From Eonycteris spelaea (lineage: Eukaryota; Chordata; Mammalia; Chiroptera; Pteropodidae), in assembly GCA_003508835.1 (NCBI GenBank), contig PUFA01000082.1, positions 310,001 through 374,000 of the forward strand: a DNA stretch of 64,000 nt, given 5' to 3'. A program made the translations under genes and the position numbers. The notes under the pieces are model-generated. The model made no database searches. It had not been told where the DNA came from and saw only the letters and a list, made by a program, of their open reading frames with translations. Below are positions 31,576 through 43,925 of this stretch, piece after piece. Position 1 is the first letter of the stretch. Every line of letters begins with the position of its first letter.

Positions 31576-34259
31576 GGTGGTTAATTTTTAATGTGTAATT
31601 TCAATACAATTATATATTTCCATAACCTCTGGTCATGTGCAAACTTATTTTGAAATCCATTAAAAATTAGTTAATACGCCCCTTAGAAATCTTTACCAGC
31701 CGGTATTTTTTCTCAGAAACCACAAAATCACACACCTAAGATATAACTTACTATGAGCTAAAGACAAATGCTATGTGGTTGCTTTAAAAGTCACCATTTC
31801 ATACTCTCAATGATAAAGCAATAGGCAATAAATAGTGTTATAGAAACTGAAATGCTAAAGTATTCAGGGAAGTTATTAGATGGAGATTTTAAATGGTGTC
31901 GAGGAGATGAGTCACACTTCTGAGAGAGGAAAAAGAAAGATGGCACATTTGGAAGACAGCGGAGGGTGACAGTGATGTGCATGGCCCCGGGGCTCAGCTA
32001 CACGTTGGCCCAGCACCCAACTCCAGTGATCACCTTACAGTGTTACTTTTGAGACTTAATATCATGCAGAGGGCGACTCCCTCGCTGTCCATCATATGGT
32101 GGGTGTTCAACAGTTGTAGCTCTCATTATTATTACAATGGCAATGCATGATGCCCGGGAGGCTGGACACAGAGACAGGAAAGGGAGGACGTGAAGGCACA
32201 GTGGGGAGCAGATGAGCGGGCTCCAGGGTCACGGGAGGGCCTTTGGCAGGTGGAGCCACGGCTCAAGACCACCAAAGAGCTTCAGAGTGACCCGTGCAGA
32301 ATTGAGTGCCTTCAAGTATTGTGGGGCATGACATGATGAGGACAAGTCAAGAGACTCTACTCTAGCTACAATGAAAACTGTGTACCGGGAAGTGTTTTAC
32401 TACATAATGAAAAATCACCTGGCACTGTACAGGGGGCTGTGACCTCAAAGGATAAGCAGGACCCGAGCGGCCAGCTCCAGGAGTTGGACAAGAACCCGGG
32501 CACTGAGGTACTGGTAGAGTTTTTGATATCAGGCACAAGGCCATAATTTGAGGACCAAAGACAGGGTGAGGCCAAATGTCCTCAGCCTCCTGCAGACAAA
32601 AGGAGTGGGTCAGAGCTGCAAGTCCGGCCGAAGCTCAGCTTCCAGGTTGCACAGGTTGGAAGCTAGAACAAGTGCCAGGCAGTGGCTCTGCGTCCAATCA
32701 GGCCGATGTCTGCAGGTTGCATGTCGACACTGGACAGCTCCCTCTGACGGTGGCCCAGCATCCACCCTGCCCGAGAAACCAGGTTGGTGGGTTAGTAAAG
32801 GAAGCCTGGAAGCCTAGGAGCGCTGCGGTCCCCCGAGGACCTCGCCTTCGCCAGCGCAGCATCTTTGCCAGGGAGAGAGAGTGGGACGGGCCCGTGGGAA
32901 CACAGGGAGAGTTCACAGGCCACCAGGTGAGCGGTTCGGTCAGAGCCACAGTCTTTAGAAATGTCTGACACACTAGACTTCCCAGGCCTCTCCTCGGGGT
33001 TCTGGACCAGCGAGAAACACATCAGCAGCTTGGTAAGACACAAAACACGGTCAGCAGTGAAGGGGGAAGTGAGTACCCCCAAGCACACCCAGGCTTGAAG
33101 GTGGAGGGAGCCATAAACCTCCCCGGAGGGACTTGTCCACACCTGGCAAGAATGGCACTAACTCATGTGCTTCCAGGTGCCCATACCTGAGGTGGATTGT
33201 AACTGCTCCTGTCAGTACCTGGTCACTGTGTCCTCTCCCCCTGGACAGGGGCAAGGACGCACACGCTGCTCCATGCTGCTTTACTGGGCTCTTTATTCTT
33301 ACCTGCCCTTGACTCAGTGAGCATTTGCAGCTAGATTTTTCACCTAGATGGATGACGGCCATTATGGTTCAGTTACCCCATCTTCCACACTCTGACTACA
33401 AAACTCGCATCCAGACTTTAACTAAAATTAGATTCCAGTTGTGTGGTCTTGGCTCTTACGATTTTGACAAGTTGGCTGCCCTTGCTTGAACTTATACCTC
33501 CGCAAATACAAGGGCTATCGGAAATCTGGAGTCGTTCACTTTTTTCCCCTGGGCAATCCACTGTACAGTCACAAGGAATGCTTGCCATTGCCATTACCGT
33601 GACTCTGGGGACACCAACATCAAGTAACTCTGGCGAGGAAAAGAAAAGAAGAAGAAAAAGACTCATAACTTAAGAAGTGCCAGGGTTTCCAGTGTGGCCT
33701 TCAGAAGCCCAGGACTGCTGAGCCACTAACATCTGATATGCTTGGGTCTGAAAAAAGAGCCGTAATGTATATTAGCATTATCAGCAAAAGCACTTTAGCC
33801 AACTCTGTTTTCACATGCCTCAACCCAAATTCCTTTGAAAATGAAAGTAAAAATAAAGCAATACTCCTCATCGTTTCCTCCAGACCTTGGAGCATGGACT
33901 CAAGAAAATGTACTGACTTTGCTGACCTTCACGAAGGTGCCGTGGGTGCGGGGAGAGGGGGTCGTTGCATCCGGGGCTGGTGTGGGTCCTAAGAGCTGTC
34001 CTTTGCCTGTGCTTTCGATATTTTCTTTCAAACTGGCCTTTTTTGCTGTTACAGCTGGGCTTGTCAGTTTTCAGTACTAATGGGTTGTGATGGGGTGTCA
34101 GGGGAAGTCAACAATCAATGCTTGGAAAAAATGGTGTTGGGAGGGTGGCCGTCACTACTGACATGGCCAGGAACGGAAGTACAATGGCCTTCTTTTGTAG
34201 AAAAATAGATGAGAAATTCTGTGCTGTGTTTTGCTTTTAAGATTAGTATAGATTTTTAT
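31576..34259. other. Unassigned single-copy stretch
   Basis: No repeat family is identified with confidence over about 2.7 kb. A MIR/L2-like tail may lie near 32090-32140 ('ggtgggtgttcaacagttgt' then 'agctctcattattatta'). 32.5-33.3 kb is GC-richer, so frames stay open by chance on both strands. None of these frames encodes a family I recognise. Confidence 0.35.
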
Positions 34260-34760
34260 CCTTTGATGGCTAGGCTGGCCATTCTTCCCCACTTCAAACT
34301 TGCCTATCAGAAATGCACATTCTAGTTTTTAAATAAGCACTTTATAATAGAGTTAAAATTGTCATTCATGTTGTGAGTTGTAGTTATTTCTTGCAGGAAA
34401 ATAAAACAAAATAGAAAAACGTCGGCCAAAACAGAGGCATGAAAGAAATGGTGTGAAAAGGCTGGGCGACCTTAAGAAGTAGGTTCTTGTAGGAAAAATT
34501 CATTTTGGCCCCAGTGTTGTGTGACAGGAGAATGCCATCACAGTAACACTCAGCGTGATGATGCTAATGGGAAAAACAAAAATGCCTGACTTTGGTTTGC
34601 TTCCAGGACTGGAGAGCTCACTGACAATGTTCTTTACTAACAATGCAGAAGAGCTGTCTGACACTGGTGTCGAAATGCAAGAATGATATTTGCTTCACAG
34701 GTTGCGTTAGGTCATATATCAGAGAGTATACGTAGGAAATTATTTGATCAACGATCAAGT
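34260..34760. promoter_or_regulatory. Candidate conserved enhancer block
   Basis: A repeat-free block with words such as 'aaataagcactttataatag' (an NKX2-like core), 'tgtcattcatgttgtgagtt', 'aacgtcggccaaaacagagg' and 'gatgatgctaatgggaaaaa'. It contains no simple repeats. The call is by texture only. Confidence 0.22.
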
Positions 34761-35234
34761 ATAATATAACCTAGGTAGCAAAGTACTCCCTAAGTGAGGT
34801 TTTACTATCCTTATGTGTGTGAATTATATTTGTGCCAAGAACCCAAAGTCAATATTAAGTGAACATATGACAAGTTGACTTCACACAACATGTGAATTCC
34901 TGACAAGTTTTATGTGATTCAAAGTAAAACCCAGAGTCACCTCCCGCTTTATTCACTTTGTAAATTCAGTTCTACATGTCTCCGGTTTTCTGAAAAGAAA
35001 GTCCTTCTGTAGTTATTTTATTTTTAAAATTGAAAAGTTTAGTTACAAGGGAAATGTGGACATAGTGTCTGAAGTAGCAAAATGCGAAGCTTCGTTCATC
35101 CCATATCCCTGCCTGACTGCGTTTCTTCCTTTACCAAATTCCAGCCCAATTATTACTTTCAACCTCAGCCTTTTTGTATTATCAGGATTTTAATAAACTT
35201 ATAGAATTGTAATCATCAGAGAAAAGTACACAGT
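34761..35234. other. Unassigned stretch
   Basis: AT-rich sequence with no recognised repeat or gene. Confidence 0.4.
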
Positions 35235-35324
35235 TTAATTTTTCTTGAAAAAACATCTACCAGGAGGCCACGAAGATGGAGTAGACATATTCCTTCCTCT
35301 AGTTACAGCTAAAAACCCTGGACA

Positions 35325-35565
35325 AGTGTGTGTGTGTGTATACACATACACACATACATAGACACACATATACATAGACATATGTATGTGTATATATATA
35401 ATCTCTTAGTAAATATATGTATATATTATTAATGTCTTTATTACATTTACATTATTGATGTTTTATGTTTACATATTTTATATAGTTATATTAATATGAA
35501 TATATTTATTACTGTGTGTTATTTATATATTTATCATATATTATATATGTATATACCTATATCGA
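35325..35565. repeat. (TG/TA)-rich microsatellite inside L1 5'UTR
   Basis: Alternating gt, ca and ta words over about 240 bases ('tgtgtgtgtgtgtatacaca', 'tgtatgtgtatatatataat'). L1 5'UTR text occurs on both sides, so it grew inside the element. Confidence 0.9.
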
Positions 35566-35940
35566 ACAGAAGACTCCGCAAAGTGGAAAGAAGGAGGGCT
35601 AACTAGGAACCTTGGGACTTGAGGGTCCACATCATGGTGCGTTCCCTTGGATTTTTTTCTGTCTCATTCGTCCCAGACTTGGAACTGTAGAAGCTGCAAC
35701 CCTGAAATGCCAATAGGTACAGAAAAAAAAATATCCCAACAAAAGCCTACAGTCTCTAACCAAAAGACCAGGAAAAGGGTAGCGTAACAAAACAGAAACC
35801 ATTTGGACAATCATCTCTCGACTCCAGGCAAATACCACAGAAAAAACTGTGGCCCCGCCCACACCAGCAAAGGAAAAAAGCCTAGAGGTCTACCCTCGTC
35901 CACCCTCCTGAGGCAGTAACAAGGAACACAACACCCTCAT

Positions 35941-35977
35941 GGTGGTGGTGGGGGTGGGGGGAGGCGGGGGGGGGGGC
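35941..35977 (+). repeat. G-rich run, G-quadruplex potential
   Basis: (GGT)n passes into G runs of 5, 6 and 11 bases. Sits in the L1 5'UTR remnant. Confidence 0.85.
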
Positions 35978-37019
35978 CAGTATCAGAGAAGACCAAGTAA
36001 GGAGTCAGGACTTCCTCCCCTAGCTTATCGTCAGGTCCACCCACACACCCACCCCCATCCAGTGATGTCAGTGGAAACCAAGAGGAGAGTCAGAACACCT
36101 GCCCCTGCCCAGCAGCACTGAGGCAAAGAAACCAGCAAAAGCAGGTTTAAATAAGATCCAAAATCTCAGCATAACATGAACATCTCTGGGTTTCAATTGA
36201 AAATAACTCGACATTCCAAAAACCCAGATGATCTCAAATTGAATGAAAAAAGACAATTAATAGATGCCAGCACCGAGCTAATGGAGGTGTTAGAATTATC
36301 TGACAATTTTAAAACAGCAGTAATAAGAGTGCTTCAACAAGCAACTATAATCATGCTCGAAACAAATGAAAAAAAGGAAAGCCTCAATAAGGATCACGAA
36401 GCAATACTACTCTATGTATATTAATTTGACAACTTAGATGAAACGGACCACTTCTTCCAAAAAGACAAATTACCACAATTCATACCCAACATTAAGTGAT
36501 CATTTGAATAGCCACATAACTATGCAGAAAATTGAATTTATAAATTTTAAATTCCCAAAATAGAAAACTGAGGCCCAGATTTTTTTCTGGAGAATTATTA
36601 AACATTTAAATAAGAATTAACACCAGTTTCACATAATCTCTTTCAGAAAATAGAAGAGAAGGGCATACTTGCCAATTTATTTTATGAAACTAGTGTTCAA
36701 TATCAAATATCAAAACAAGAAAAAGGCAGTACAAAAAATTAAATTTCAGATGAATATAGTTGCAAAATCCTTAACAAAATATTAGCAAATAGAAATTCAG
36801 AAATATAAAAAAATTTTATATACTGTGACCAAGTGGGTTTATCCTAGGATGCAAGGTCAATTAGATGTTCAGAAATCAATCAATGTAATCCACAATATTA
36901 ATAAACTAAAGGAGAAAGTTACATCATATCGATGAACTCAGAAAGCATTTGAAAAAATTCCACACTCATTCATGATTAAAACTCTTAAGAAAAAACATCC
37001 TATTCATTCTTTTAGGACT

Positions 37020-37165
37020 AGGGTCTCCTCCACTTACTGGAACGATCTTGGGAAAATTACTTAATCTCTCTAAGATTCAGTTTTCTCACCTGAAAAAAAA
37101 AAGGAGGATAATATCTACCTCACTGGGTGCTGGGTAAATTATTATTATATATCCTAATTATTAGT
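37020..37165 (+). repeat. MIR
   Basis: 'ctccacttactggaacgatc', 'ttgggaaaattacttaatct', 'ctctaagattcagttttctc' and 'gaggataatatctacctcac' are MIR landmarks on the plus strand. It lies directly after the truncated L1. Confidence 0.85.
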
Positions 37166-38689
37166 AACTAAACAAAAGCAAGCTTATTGAACAATGTTTT
37201 ATGATTTGGCTTCTTTCCTGGTTTTGGACACTCTGAGCATCAGAACTTAGCCTGGAAAGTTTTATTAGTCCCCCTTAGCTCAAGAATCTACTTACTACAA
37301 CACCTAACAGTGCTTTTTAATTGAAAATGTTATAAACCACACAAAAACATAAATTGTGGGTGAATAAAATGAAAATAGAATGAGTGTTTTGTATATTTTA
37401 CTGTTTAGATAATTTAGGAAACATTATATACAAGGAACTAGAAATGCTTTGTAAGGATGCTCTAGTATAAACTTCTAATCACTGCTCAATAAGGGCTTGT
37501 TAAAAACCTTTAACCGATATAGGTAACATTGATCATAATAATAAAAATGACAGTAATAAAAGGCTCTCGTCTGGCCTGGCCCACATCTCCCTTTCCTTGC
37601 ATTTTCCAAACTCTGCTACTACTCTGCTGTATGTGTGATGCAGTTTCTTTCCCATGTCAAGTTGTTCAAGGGTAGACTATTGTCTTATTACCTTTATTCC
37701 TATTTGCAGAAAATTCTTGGTCTTTGCTGATGTGCTTGCTACATGTACATTTTAATATTAGTTAACAATGCCACCTCTACACGCCTGGGCTATACTTCGA
37801 TACACATCACAAAACACCGCCTGTGATCACTGCCATAGGACAGCTTCCCGCCGGACCCAGTCGTGGTGCCGCAGGCCCGCTCTGCAATCCCAGCGCTCAG
37901 AGTTCTGGTCTACCATCTCTGTGCTCTGCCTCTGATTCTCCACTACAGGAAGCTGGAGGTGGGGCCGATTCTGCAGTTTGGGCAGAAAGAAAATGGAGTC
38001 CAAGCAAAAAGTGGATTCCACGGCCTCGTTGGATAGTAACATTCTGCCATGTCGTTTCGTGTATCATGACTGACCATCTTCCCTAGTTGCAGGAGTTCAG
38101 AAGATGTACTAGTTAGTCATTTTAGGCTTATCATTTGGCAAGCCATAAAATGCTCAAAAAATACTGAGGAATAAATAAATATCCATTGGCTCCTCAGGCC
38201 AAGCTGACCTGAAAGCACACGTGCGCACACACACACTCCAAACACATGAAAACACTGCCTAAACTTTTTTTTTTTAACACATAACCAAACTCAAAAGCAA
38301 GGAAAGGAAATCCCCAGATGTCAGAAATGAACAACTCCAAGAAAAGGAGTGGGAGCTGAAGCGAAACAAATGACAGGGGTATGGTAAGCAGATACAGCGT
38401 GGTAGGTTGGGGACTTGAGTTCTCATCCCAACACAGAAACAGGAGACAACCCCTCGGGCCCATGCAAAGCAAGGAGAAGAAACTAAGCTCCTGCATGAAA
38501 CTGCGAGCCATGGAGCTTTGCCTAGACTGTGTGACACTGAGTTTTGATACCCAGCACATGTGTTTAGGGATTCAGTGAGGAAGACTGCCATCGGTTCAGG
38601 GCAATCAGTAAGAAAAGGTACCCATAGGAACGGGGAGCTAGGATGCCTTCTGTACAAATCTGCACAATCCCAGCTGAGAAATTAATGTA
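37166..38689. other. Unassigned stretch
   Basis: No gene is recognised. Holds a short (CA)n at about 38224-38236 and a T run near 38267. The 37.8-38.1 kb segment is GC-richer. Two overlapping minus-strand frames near 38.2-38.65 kb resemble no family. Confidence 0.35.
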
Positions 38690-39215
38690 AACACTGGTTC
38701 AACAATTCCATTTCCTGATATTTATCCTAAAGAATTGAAGATATTTGCACATCCACGGTCATGGCAGCATTATTCCAATAGCCACAACCTGGAAGCAACG
38801 CAAATGTTCATCAAAAGATAAGTGGATAAACAAAATGTGGTATGAAAGTACAAGGAATACTATTCAGCCTTAAAAAGGAAGGAAAATCTGACATGTTACT
38901 ATAGGGATGAACCTGGAGCACATTATGCTAAGTGGAATAAGCCGGTCACAAAAAGACAAATAATGCACACTCCACTCACAGAAGTATCTAGAGTAGTCGA
39001 ACTCATAGAAACAGAAAGTAGAATGGGGGTTGCCAGGTGCTAAGGGGAGGGAAGGTGGGGAGTTCCGTTTAATAGGCATAGAGTTTCAGTTTTGCAAGAT
39101 GCAAAAGTTCTGGAAATTGGTTGAACAATAATGATTATACTTAACACTACGTAACTGTAAACTTGGCTAAATTGGTAACATTATATTATGTGCATCTTAC
39201 CACAATTAAAAATTG
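38690..39215 (+). mobile_element. L1 3' end, truncated copy
   Basis: Text runs 'catggcagcattattccaat', 'gcaacgcaaatgttcatcaa', 'actattcagccttaaaaagg', 'gtagaatgggggttgccagg', 'cagttttgcaagatgcaaaa' and 'ttatgtgcatcttaccacaa' plus 'ttaaaaat'. This is the standard L1MA/L1MB-type 3' terminus. It is 5'-truncated and non-coding. Confidence 0.93.
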
Positions 39216-39289
39216 ACTGTACAGAACCATACAGAACTACTGAATGCCTTTAGACGCCAGCAGGGCAATGGAAAACAAGACTATCTAGA

Positions 39290-39665
39290 CAAGGATACAA
39301 TCAGGAACCTGTGTCACCCCAAGGAATAATGTCTGCCAAAGATGAGCTCACATTCAAAGATGACAAACATGGGGAAACACATCAACATGGGGTAGTGAGC
39401 AGAGCCAGCAAATGGAAAAAATTGTTCTCCAAGAGATTTAGACAATAAAATAATATGAGAAATATACAGTAAATATTCCTGCCAAAGATATAAAAGATCA
39501 TCTATAAACCATAATGAAAGGACAAAAAAGTCAGAGAGTTTTGGAGGGGAAGGAAAAGGCAGCATTTTAAGAAACAGAAATTCTAGAAGTGAACAAATAT
39601 ACTGTCATTATAATTCTCTTTAAAAAAAAAAATCATCGCATGGATTAAACACTGGTCTGATTGAT
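39290..39665 (+). mobile_element. HAL1/L1 ORF1-side fragment
   Basis: 'tgccaaagatgagctcacat', 'ataatatgagaaatatacag', 'aaggaaaaggcagcatttta' and 'ttctagaagtgaacaaatat', then 'gcatggattaaacactgg', match the ORF1 N-terminal region of HAL1-like elements. Strand is plus. Short and decayed. Confidence 0.6.
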
Positions 39666-39834
39666 CCTGCTAGTTATCAACCCCGCACAAGGGGAAAAAC
39701 CAACATGTTTTATTCGGGCCTGAACCTTTAACCAGCCAATTGCATGATTTATGAGCCATTGCACAATATCCATCCTATAGCCAAAAACAAAAGTAATATC
39801 AGGCATCCCTCCTGTTCATCCTCAAGTAGTCAAA

Positions 39835-40215
39835 CTTTGGGTCAGGCACTGTTCTAAGCCTGGGAGATACAGGCAGACATGGTCCTTGCATTTCTGGCAA
39901 TCTCATAGTTTGTCATCTCGACGAAAATAAAGAGGCAATACATATAATCATTTCAAATATTTTGATAAATAAAATAAAAAATAAGTCTAGGACAATGACA
40001 GAGAGAGTGAAGGGTGTCAGTGGGGCCACCGTAGATTGACTATTCTGAAAAGGCCTCTCTAAAGAGGTGGCATCAAGGTGAACTTGGGCGAGAAGGCACC
40101 TGCCATGCCAAGATCTGAGAGAAGAGCCACTTAAGGACAAGCAGCAAGGACAGAGCCACTGAGACAAGAAAGGGGCAAAAGGACAGACATGGGGAGAAAG
40201 AAAACTGCTGTGTTT
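39835..40215 (-). repeat. L2 3' region, antisense
   Basis: In reverse L2 order on the plus strand: 'caggcactgttctaagcctg', 'ggagatacaggcagacatgg', 'aaaggcctctctaaagaggt', 'ggcatcaaggtgaacttggg' and 'aagatctgagagaagagcc'. These are the complement of the L2 3' 'ctcagagaggccttccctga' region and terminus. It is about 380 bases long. Confidence 0.8.
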
Positions 40216-41245
40216 CCCATCAAACACGGCGAATAAGATGCCATGGTACAGATACGCCCAGGGGTCTGCACCTCTAGGTTGTTCTTGGTTCCTTAAAGCT
40301 CAAGTCGTAGCTGAGTTCTAGGATCCAGTCCGTTTGGGAGCATCAAAGCCAAGCCCTGAGCCTCTGCCAGGGGCAGATGTAGAAAAATGATCTCAGAAGT
40401 CCACGGGCGACTTTACACCTCATACCGCCCCCGTCTGAGTGAGCAAAGGAATTGAGTGCATCTCTGGGCTAGACATCTGGGACCCCGCAAGCTCCACCCG
40501 TTTTCTTAACAAAGACGCCAACCTCTTTCTGCAAAGAGCCGAGAGTCAACAGCTGAGGCTTTGAAGGAAGATCACACCGTCTCTGCCGCCACTGCTCAAC
40601 TCTTCCATTACGGCAAGAGCAGCCAAAGACAGCAGGTAAACGAACGAGTGTGGCTGTGCCTGATGATCACTGCGTTTCTAACAACGGGCAGCAGTTTGCC
40701 AACCACTGTTCTAAAATAATGATCTCCAACGTGGACTGATTCCAAGGTGAGCCTTAGAGTATGAAAGAAAGTATCAGGACTTTTATGTTTTTTATCACAC
40801 CCCTCCCCCACTGCCAAAAAAAAGAAAGAAAGAAAAATTAATCTATTCATATTTAATATTGAGGTTGGCTTTGGTGCTCTCATTGGACCCTATGTCAGAG
40901 CATAGAGTTCACGTATGATACGGAAGGAACGGGGAGTGAACAGGGGATGCCCCAAACCTCAGCACTGTTGACAGTGGGTCCTCACCCTTTCATTTCCTCT
41001 CAGTGTGTTGTAATACATTACAGTCTGGGTGTCACACTCACGATACAGGCAAGTGACTTCAAAGAGTTTGACGAAATATCCTCAGATTGAAGACAATACC
41101 AATAACACAAGCACAAATGAGTAAGATGAAAATGGCAGAACCAATACTTCTCCAACTCCCAGGATGAATATTTCTTACTCACATAATAGACGAAAACAAT
41201 GACATGTTCATCATGACTGAAAAGCAGCCCACAAATATTCAAATC
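40216..41245. other. Unassigned stretch
   Basis: No repeat family or gene is recognised. A short (AAAG)n lies at 40822-40834. Confidence 0.35.
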
Positions 41246-41793
41246 TGTATTAGCTGTTTATTGCTATGTAACAGATCACCCCAAAACATAGTGCCATGAA
41301 ACTATAATAAACATTTAGTGTCTCACACAGTTTCTGTCGGTCAGAAGGCTGGGTGCAGCTTCTCTGGGTGATTCTGGCTTGAGGTCTTCTTATCTGAGGT
41401 CATAATCAAGGTGTTGGCCAGGGATACCAAGAGGAAGGCTGAGTTAGGGCTTGGGAGATCCACGTCCTAGATGGCTCACTTGCTTGGCGGGCAAGCTGGT
41501 GCTGGCTGTTGGGAAGCGGTCTCAAGTTCTCACTATGCGGACCCCTTTATTAGGCTCTTTGGGTTTTCCCGTAATGTAATGGCTGGCTCCCCTCAGGGAG
41601 AGTGATCCAAGAGAACAAGGCAAAAGTGGCAACATTTTTGATGGCCTAACCTCAGAAGTCACACACCATCGATCACTTCCACCATGATCTGTTAGTCACA
41701 TAAACCAACCCTGACGTACTGTGCAAGGAGATGGAATAAATTTGGAAATCAGGAGGCACGCATCACTGGGGGCTACCTTGGAGGCTACCTACT
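41246..41793 (-). mobile_element. LTR, ERVL-MaLR-like
   Basis: The complement of an LTR: plus-strand text begins TG with 'tattagctgtttattgctat', 'gtaacagatcaccccaaaac' and 'cacacagtttctgtcggtca', and later 'cagggagagtgatccaagag', 'cacaccatcgatcacttcca' and 'ccatgatctgttagtcacat'. This is the same LTR type as the pair at 59.5 and 61.3 kb. It is solitary here. Confidence 0.8.
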
Positions 41794-41959
41794 GTAGCCG
41801 GCCTTTGACCCCTAATGATTTATGTCCCTCCTACCCAGAGACACAATCGATCAGTCAGGCAGAGAGAGTAAATTCTCTCTTTCCCCATCTTTTGTTCTAT
41901 TCAGGCATCCAGCAATTCTGAGGCCCCCCAATACTGGGGAGGGCAGTTTGCTTTACTCA

Positions 41960-42320
41960 GTCTACCAATTCAATTTTTTTGTTGTTTTTTATGTGTTTGT
42001 TTTCCAGCTTTATTGAAGTGTAATCGACAAAATTGTAAGATAATTAACATGGACAATGTGATGATTTGATATACGTACACATGGAAGGATGCCCACATCG
42101 AGTCAACACATCCAGCGCCTCACATATTTAATATTTACCTTTTTTTTTTTTTTTTGGTGAGAATGTTTAAGTTCTATTCTCTAGGCAAATTTCAATTATA
42201 CAAGACAATGTTATCAACTATAGTCACCATGTTATACATTGAATCCTTATTTGTCTTATAACTCAGAGTTAGTACGCTTTTACCAACCTCTCCCTATTTC
42301 CTCCTCCCGATTCAAAATTG
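41960..42320 (-). mobile_element. L1 3'UTR, antisense
   Basis: The plus strand reads as the complement of an L1MA/MB 3'UTR: 'ccagctttattgaagtgtaa', 'tgatgatttgatatacgtac', 'gcgcctcacatatttaatat', a T16 run (complement of an A run), 'ctattctctaggcaaatttc', 'tcaactatagtcaccatgtt' and 'accaacctctccctatttcc'. The 3' end faces left. Confidence 0.9.
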
Positions 42321-43539
42321 AACCTCTTCCACAAAGTCCCTCATGGATATATCCAAAACAATGTTTAACCAGATATCAGGGCACTCTGTGTCCCCATCAA
42401 GCTGACACATAAAATTAACCATCACAATCATTAAAATAAGACCAAATAAATTGATGTTTAAAGCATTTATTTTATATTTATCTCCTATTTTGTTTATATT
42501 TTTGCAGGATTCATGAGATGCACAACAGGCTTATGTATAAGTGTGTGTGTGTGTGTGTATTTATGTGTAGCACATACACATACATCGTGTGCTCTTTTTA
42601 GTAGAGTCACAGAATCAAAAACAAGTTTGGAGACAACCATTCTACGGAGTCTGAAAGTGAAAGAAGGTGCTTCCCTGTTCTTAGTTTCTATTTTCAGTAA
42701 TCATTTGTCAGGGCACCTATCTGCTGGTTTGTCAGTAGAATCAAAATATAGTTACCAGTTTGACAGCCTTAGGAGAAGTCACAGAGAATGATGCAGTTTT
42801 GAGGGAAATAAATGCAAAAATCACACTGATCAAGCAGAGTTGGTACCCGGGGCAAGCATTTAGCCTGCACTTGAAGATGAACAAAATATTTAGAATCAAG
42901 GACAAATTTCCCTTTTAAAAAGCCAGAAAATACATGATCCATGTGAAGATTAAAGCAATGGATCCTTAAGAAAGTGCCAAGGGAAGATTTTAAGGGGAAA
43001 AAACTTATCTTTTTCTGTAAAAACTTGCATCTCATATTGAAAAGGGTGGAGGGAACCAAGATTTGATAGGAAGGGAGGGAGAGAGGACATCATGAATATC
43101 CACCGCCATTAGCTGCCAAAGCTTTTTACTCTCTTCTCCCTTTGCTCCTCCCTTGCATTGAAATTCTCTTTGTACAGAATCAAAGGCCACAGGGAAAAAG
43201 CACAGTGCAATGCAGGGCCCACTGTGGGAGCTCAGCCCAACACCCAGATCTAGACACGCCAAGAACCCTGTTTTCGTGGGCCTTTTCCAACCTAGTTGGA
43301 CATTGTGAGCTAACGTGGAATGTCCTGATCAAGTTGTTCTTCCAAGGGCCATCTCACCATGGCCTAGACACCTATCCCCACAACGAAGGGCAAATGTGCT
43401 TACAGCACACATTGTGCAGTCAGTAGTGTAAATTACGGGTTGGCGCCCACATGTCCACATAACTGAAAGATGTCTTAGTAAAATCATTACGTTAAGAATT
43501 ACAGTCTATGCCAGAAGCGACGTCTATCACTTAGTAGGC
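42321..43539. other. Unassigned stretch
   Basis: No repeat family or gene is recognised, apart from the (GT)n at 42541. Confidence 0.35.
42541..42559. repeat. (GT)n microsatellite
   Basis: Nine uninterrupted GT units. Confidence 0.9.
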
Positions 43540-43740
43540 CCTTGTTCTGAGCCACACATTCTGCATCCATGATTCTCGAACCTTCTATCATTTCATCCTC
43601 ATAGCAATCCTACGAGGCAGATGGCCTCCTGTTCCCCATTTTACAGAAGAGGAAAACCAAGGCTCAAGTAATTTGCCACAGGCCAAATCAGTGGCAGAGG
43701 CAAAATCTGACCTCAGAGACTGCCCTTTCAAGTACTAGGC
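43540..43740 (-). repeat. MIR, antisense
   Basis: Complement order of MIR: 'atcatttcatcctcatagca', 'atcctacgaggcagatggcc', 'ccccattttacagaagagga', 'caagtaatttgccacaggcc' and 'aatcagtggcagaggcaaaa'. Confidence 0.9.
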
Positions 43741-43925
43741 CAGTAGTTCTCAGACTTTGAGGTGTATAAGAATTACACATAATATTGCTTAAAAGACAGA
43801 TCTCTAAACCCCACCCCAAAAGTCTGACTCAGCAGGCCTCAGGTATGTCCTAGAAATCTGCTTTTTTTCATAAAACACCCTAGATGATACTAATTCAAGT
43901 AATTAGTAGCTTTCTGGGACACACA
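43741..43925. mobile_element. hAT-Charlie MITE, MER5/MER20-like
   Basis: Begins 'ccagtagttctcagactttg' with 'tgtataagaattacac', then 'taaaccccaccccaaaagtc', 'tgactcagcaggcctcaggt' and 'agaaatctgc', as in MER5/MER20-type elements. It directly abuts the MIR. Confidence 0.75.

Larger units (their letters stand above)
35235..36995 (+). mobile_element. L1M element, internally deleted
   Basis: The 5'UTR-like part (35235-36095) contains 'agctaaaaaccctggacaag' and 'gactccgcaaagtggaaaga'. An ORF1 N-terminal remnant follows (36096-36420), whose frame still reads 'LKLNEKRQLIDAS' and 'LELSDNFKTAVI', typical of old L1 ORF1. The text then jumps to ORF2 reverse-transcriptase sequence ('accaagtgggtttatcctag', 'gatgcaaggtcaattagatg'). 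The rest of ORF1 and the endonuclease domain are missing. The 5'UTR is swollen by a microsatellite and a G run. Confidence 0.85.

Noticed and set aside
31576..34259. Possible gene in the GC-richer 32.5-33.3 kb part
   Set aside because: Frames of 85-130 codons occur on both strands at once, and none resembles a protein family or shows paired splice sites.
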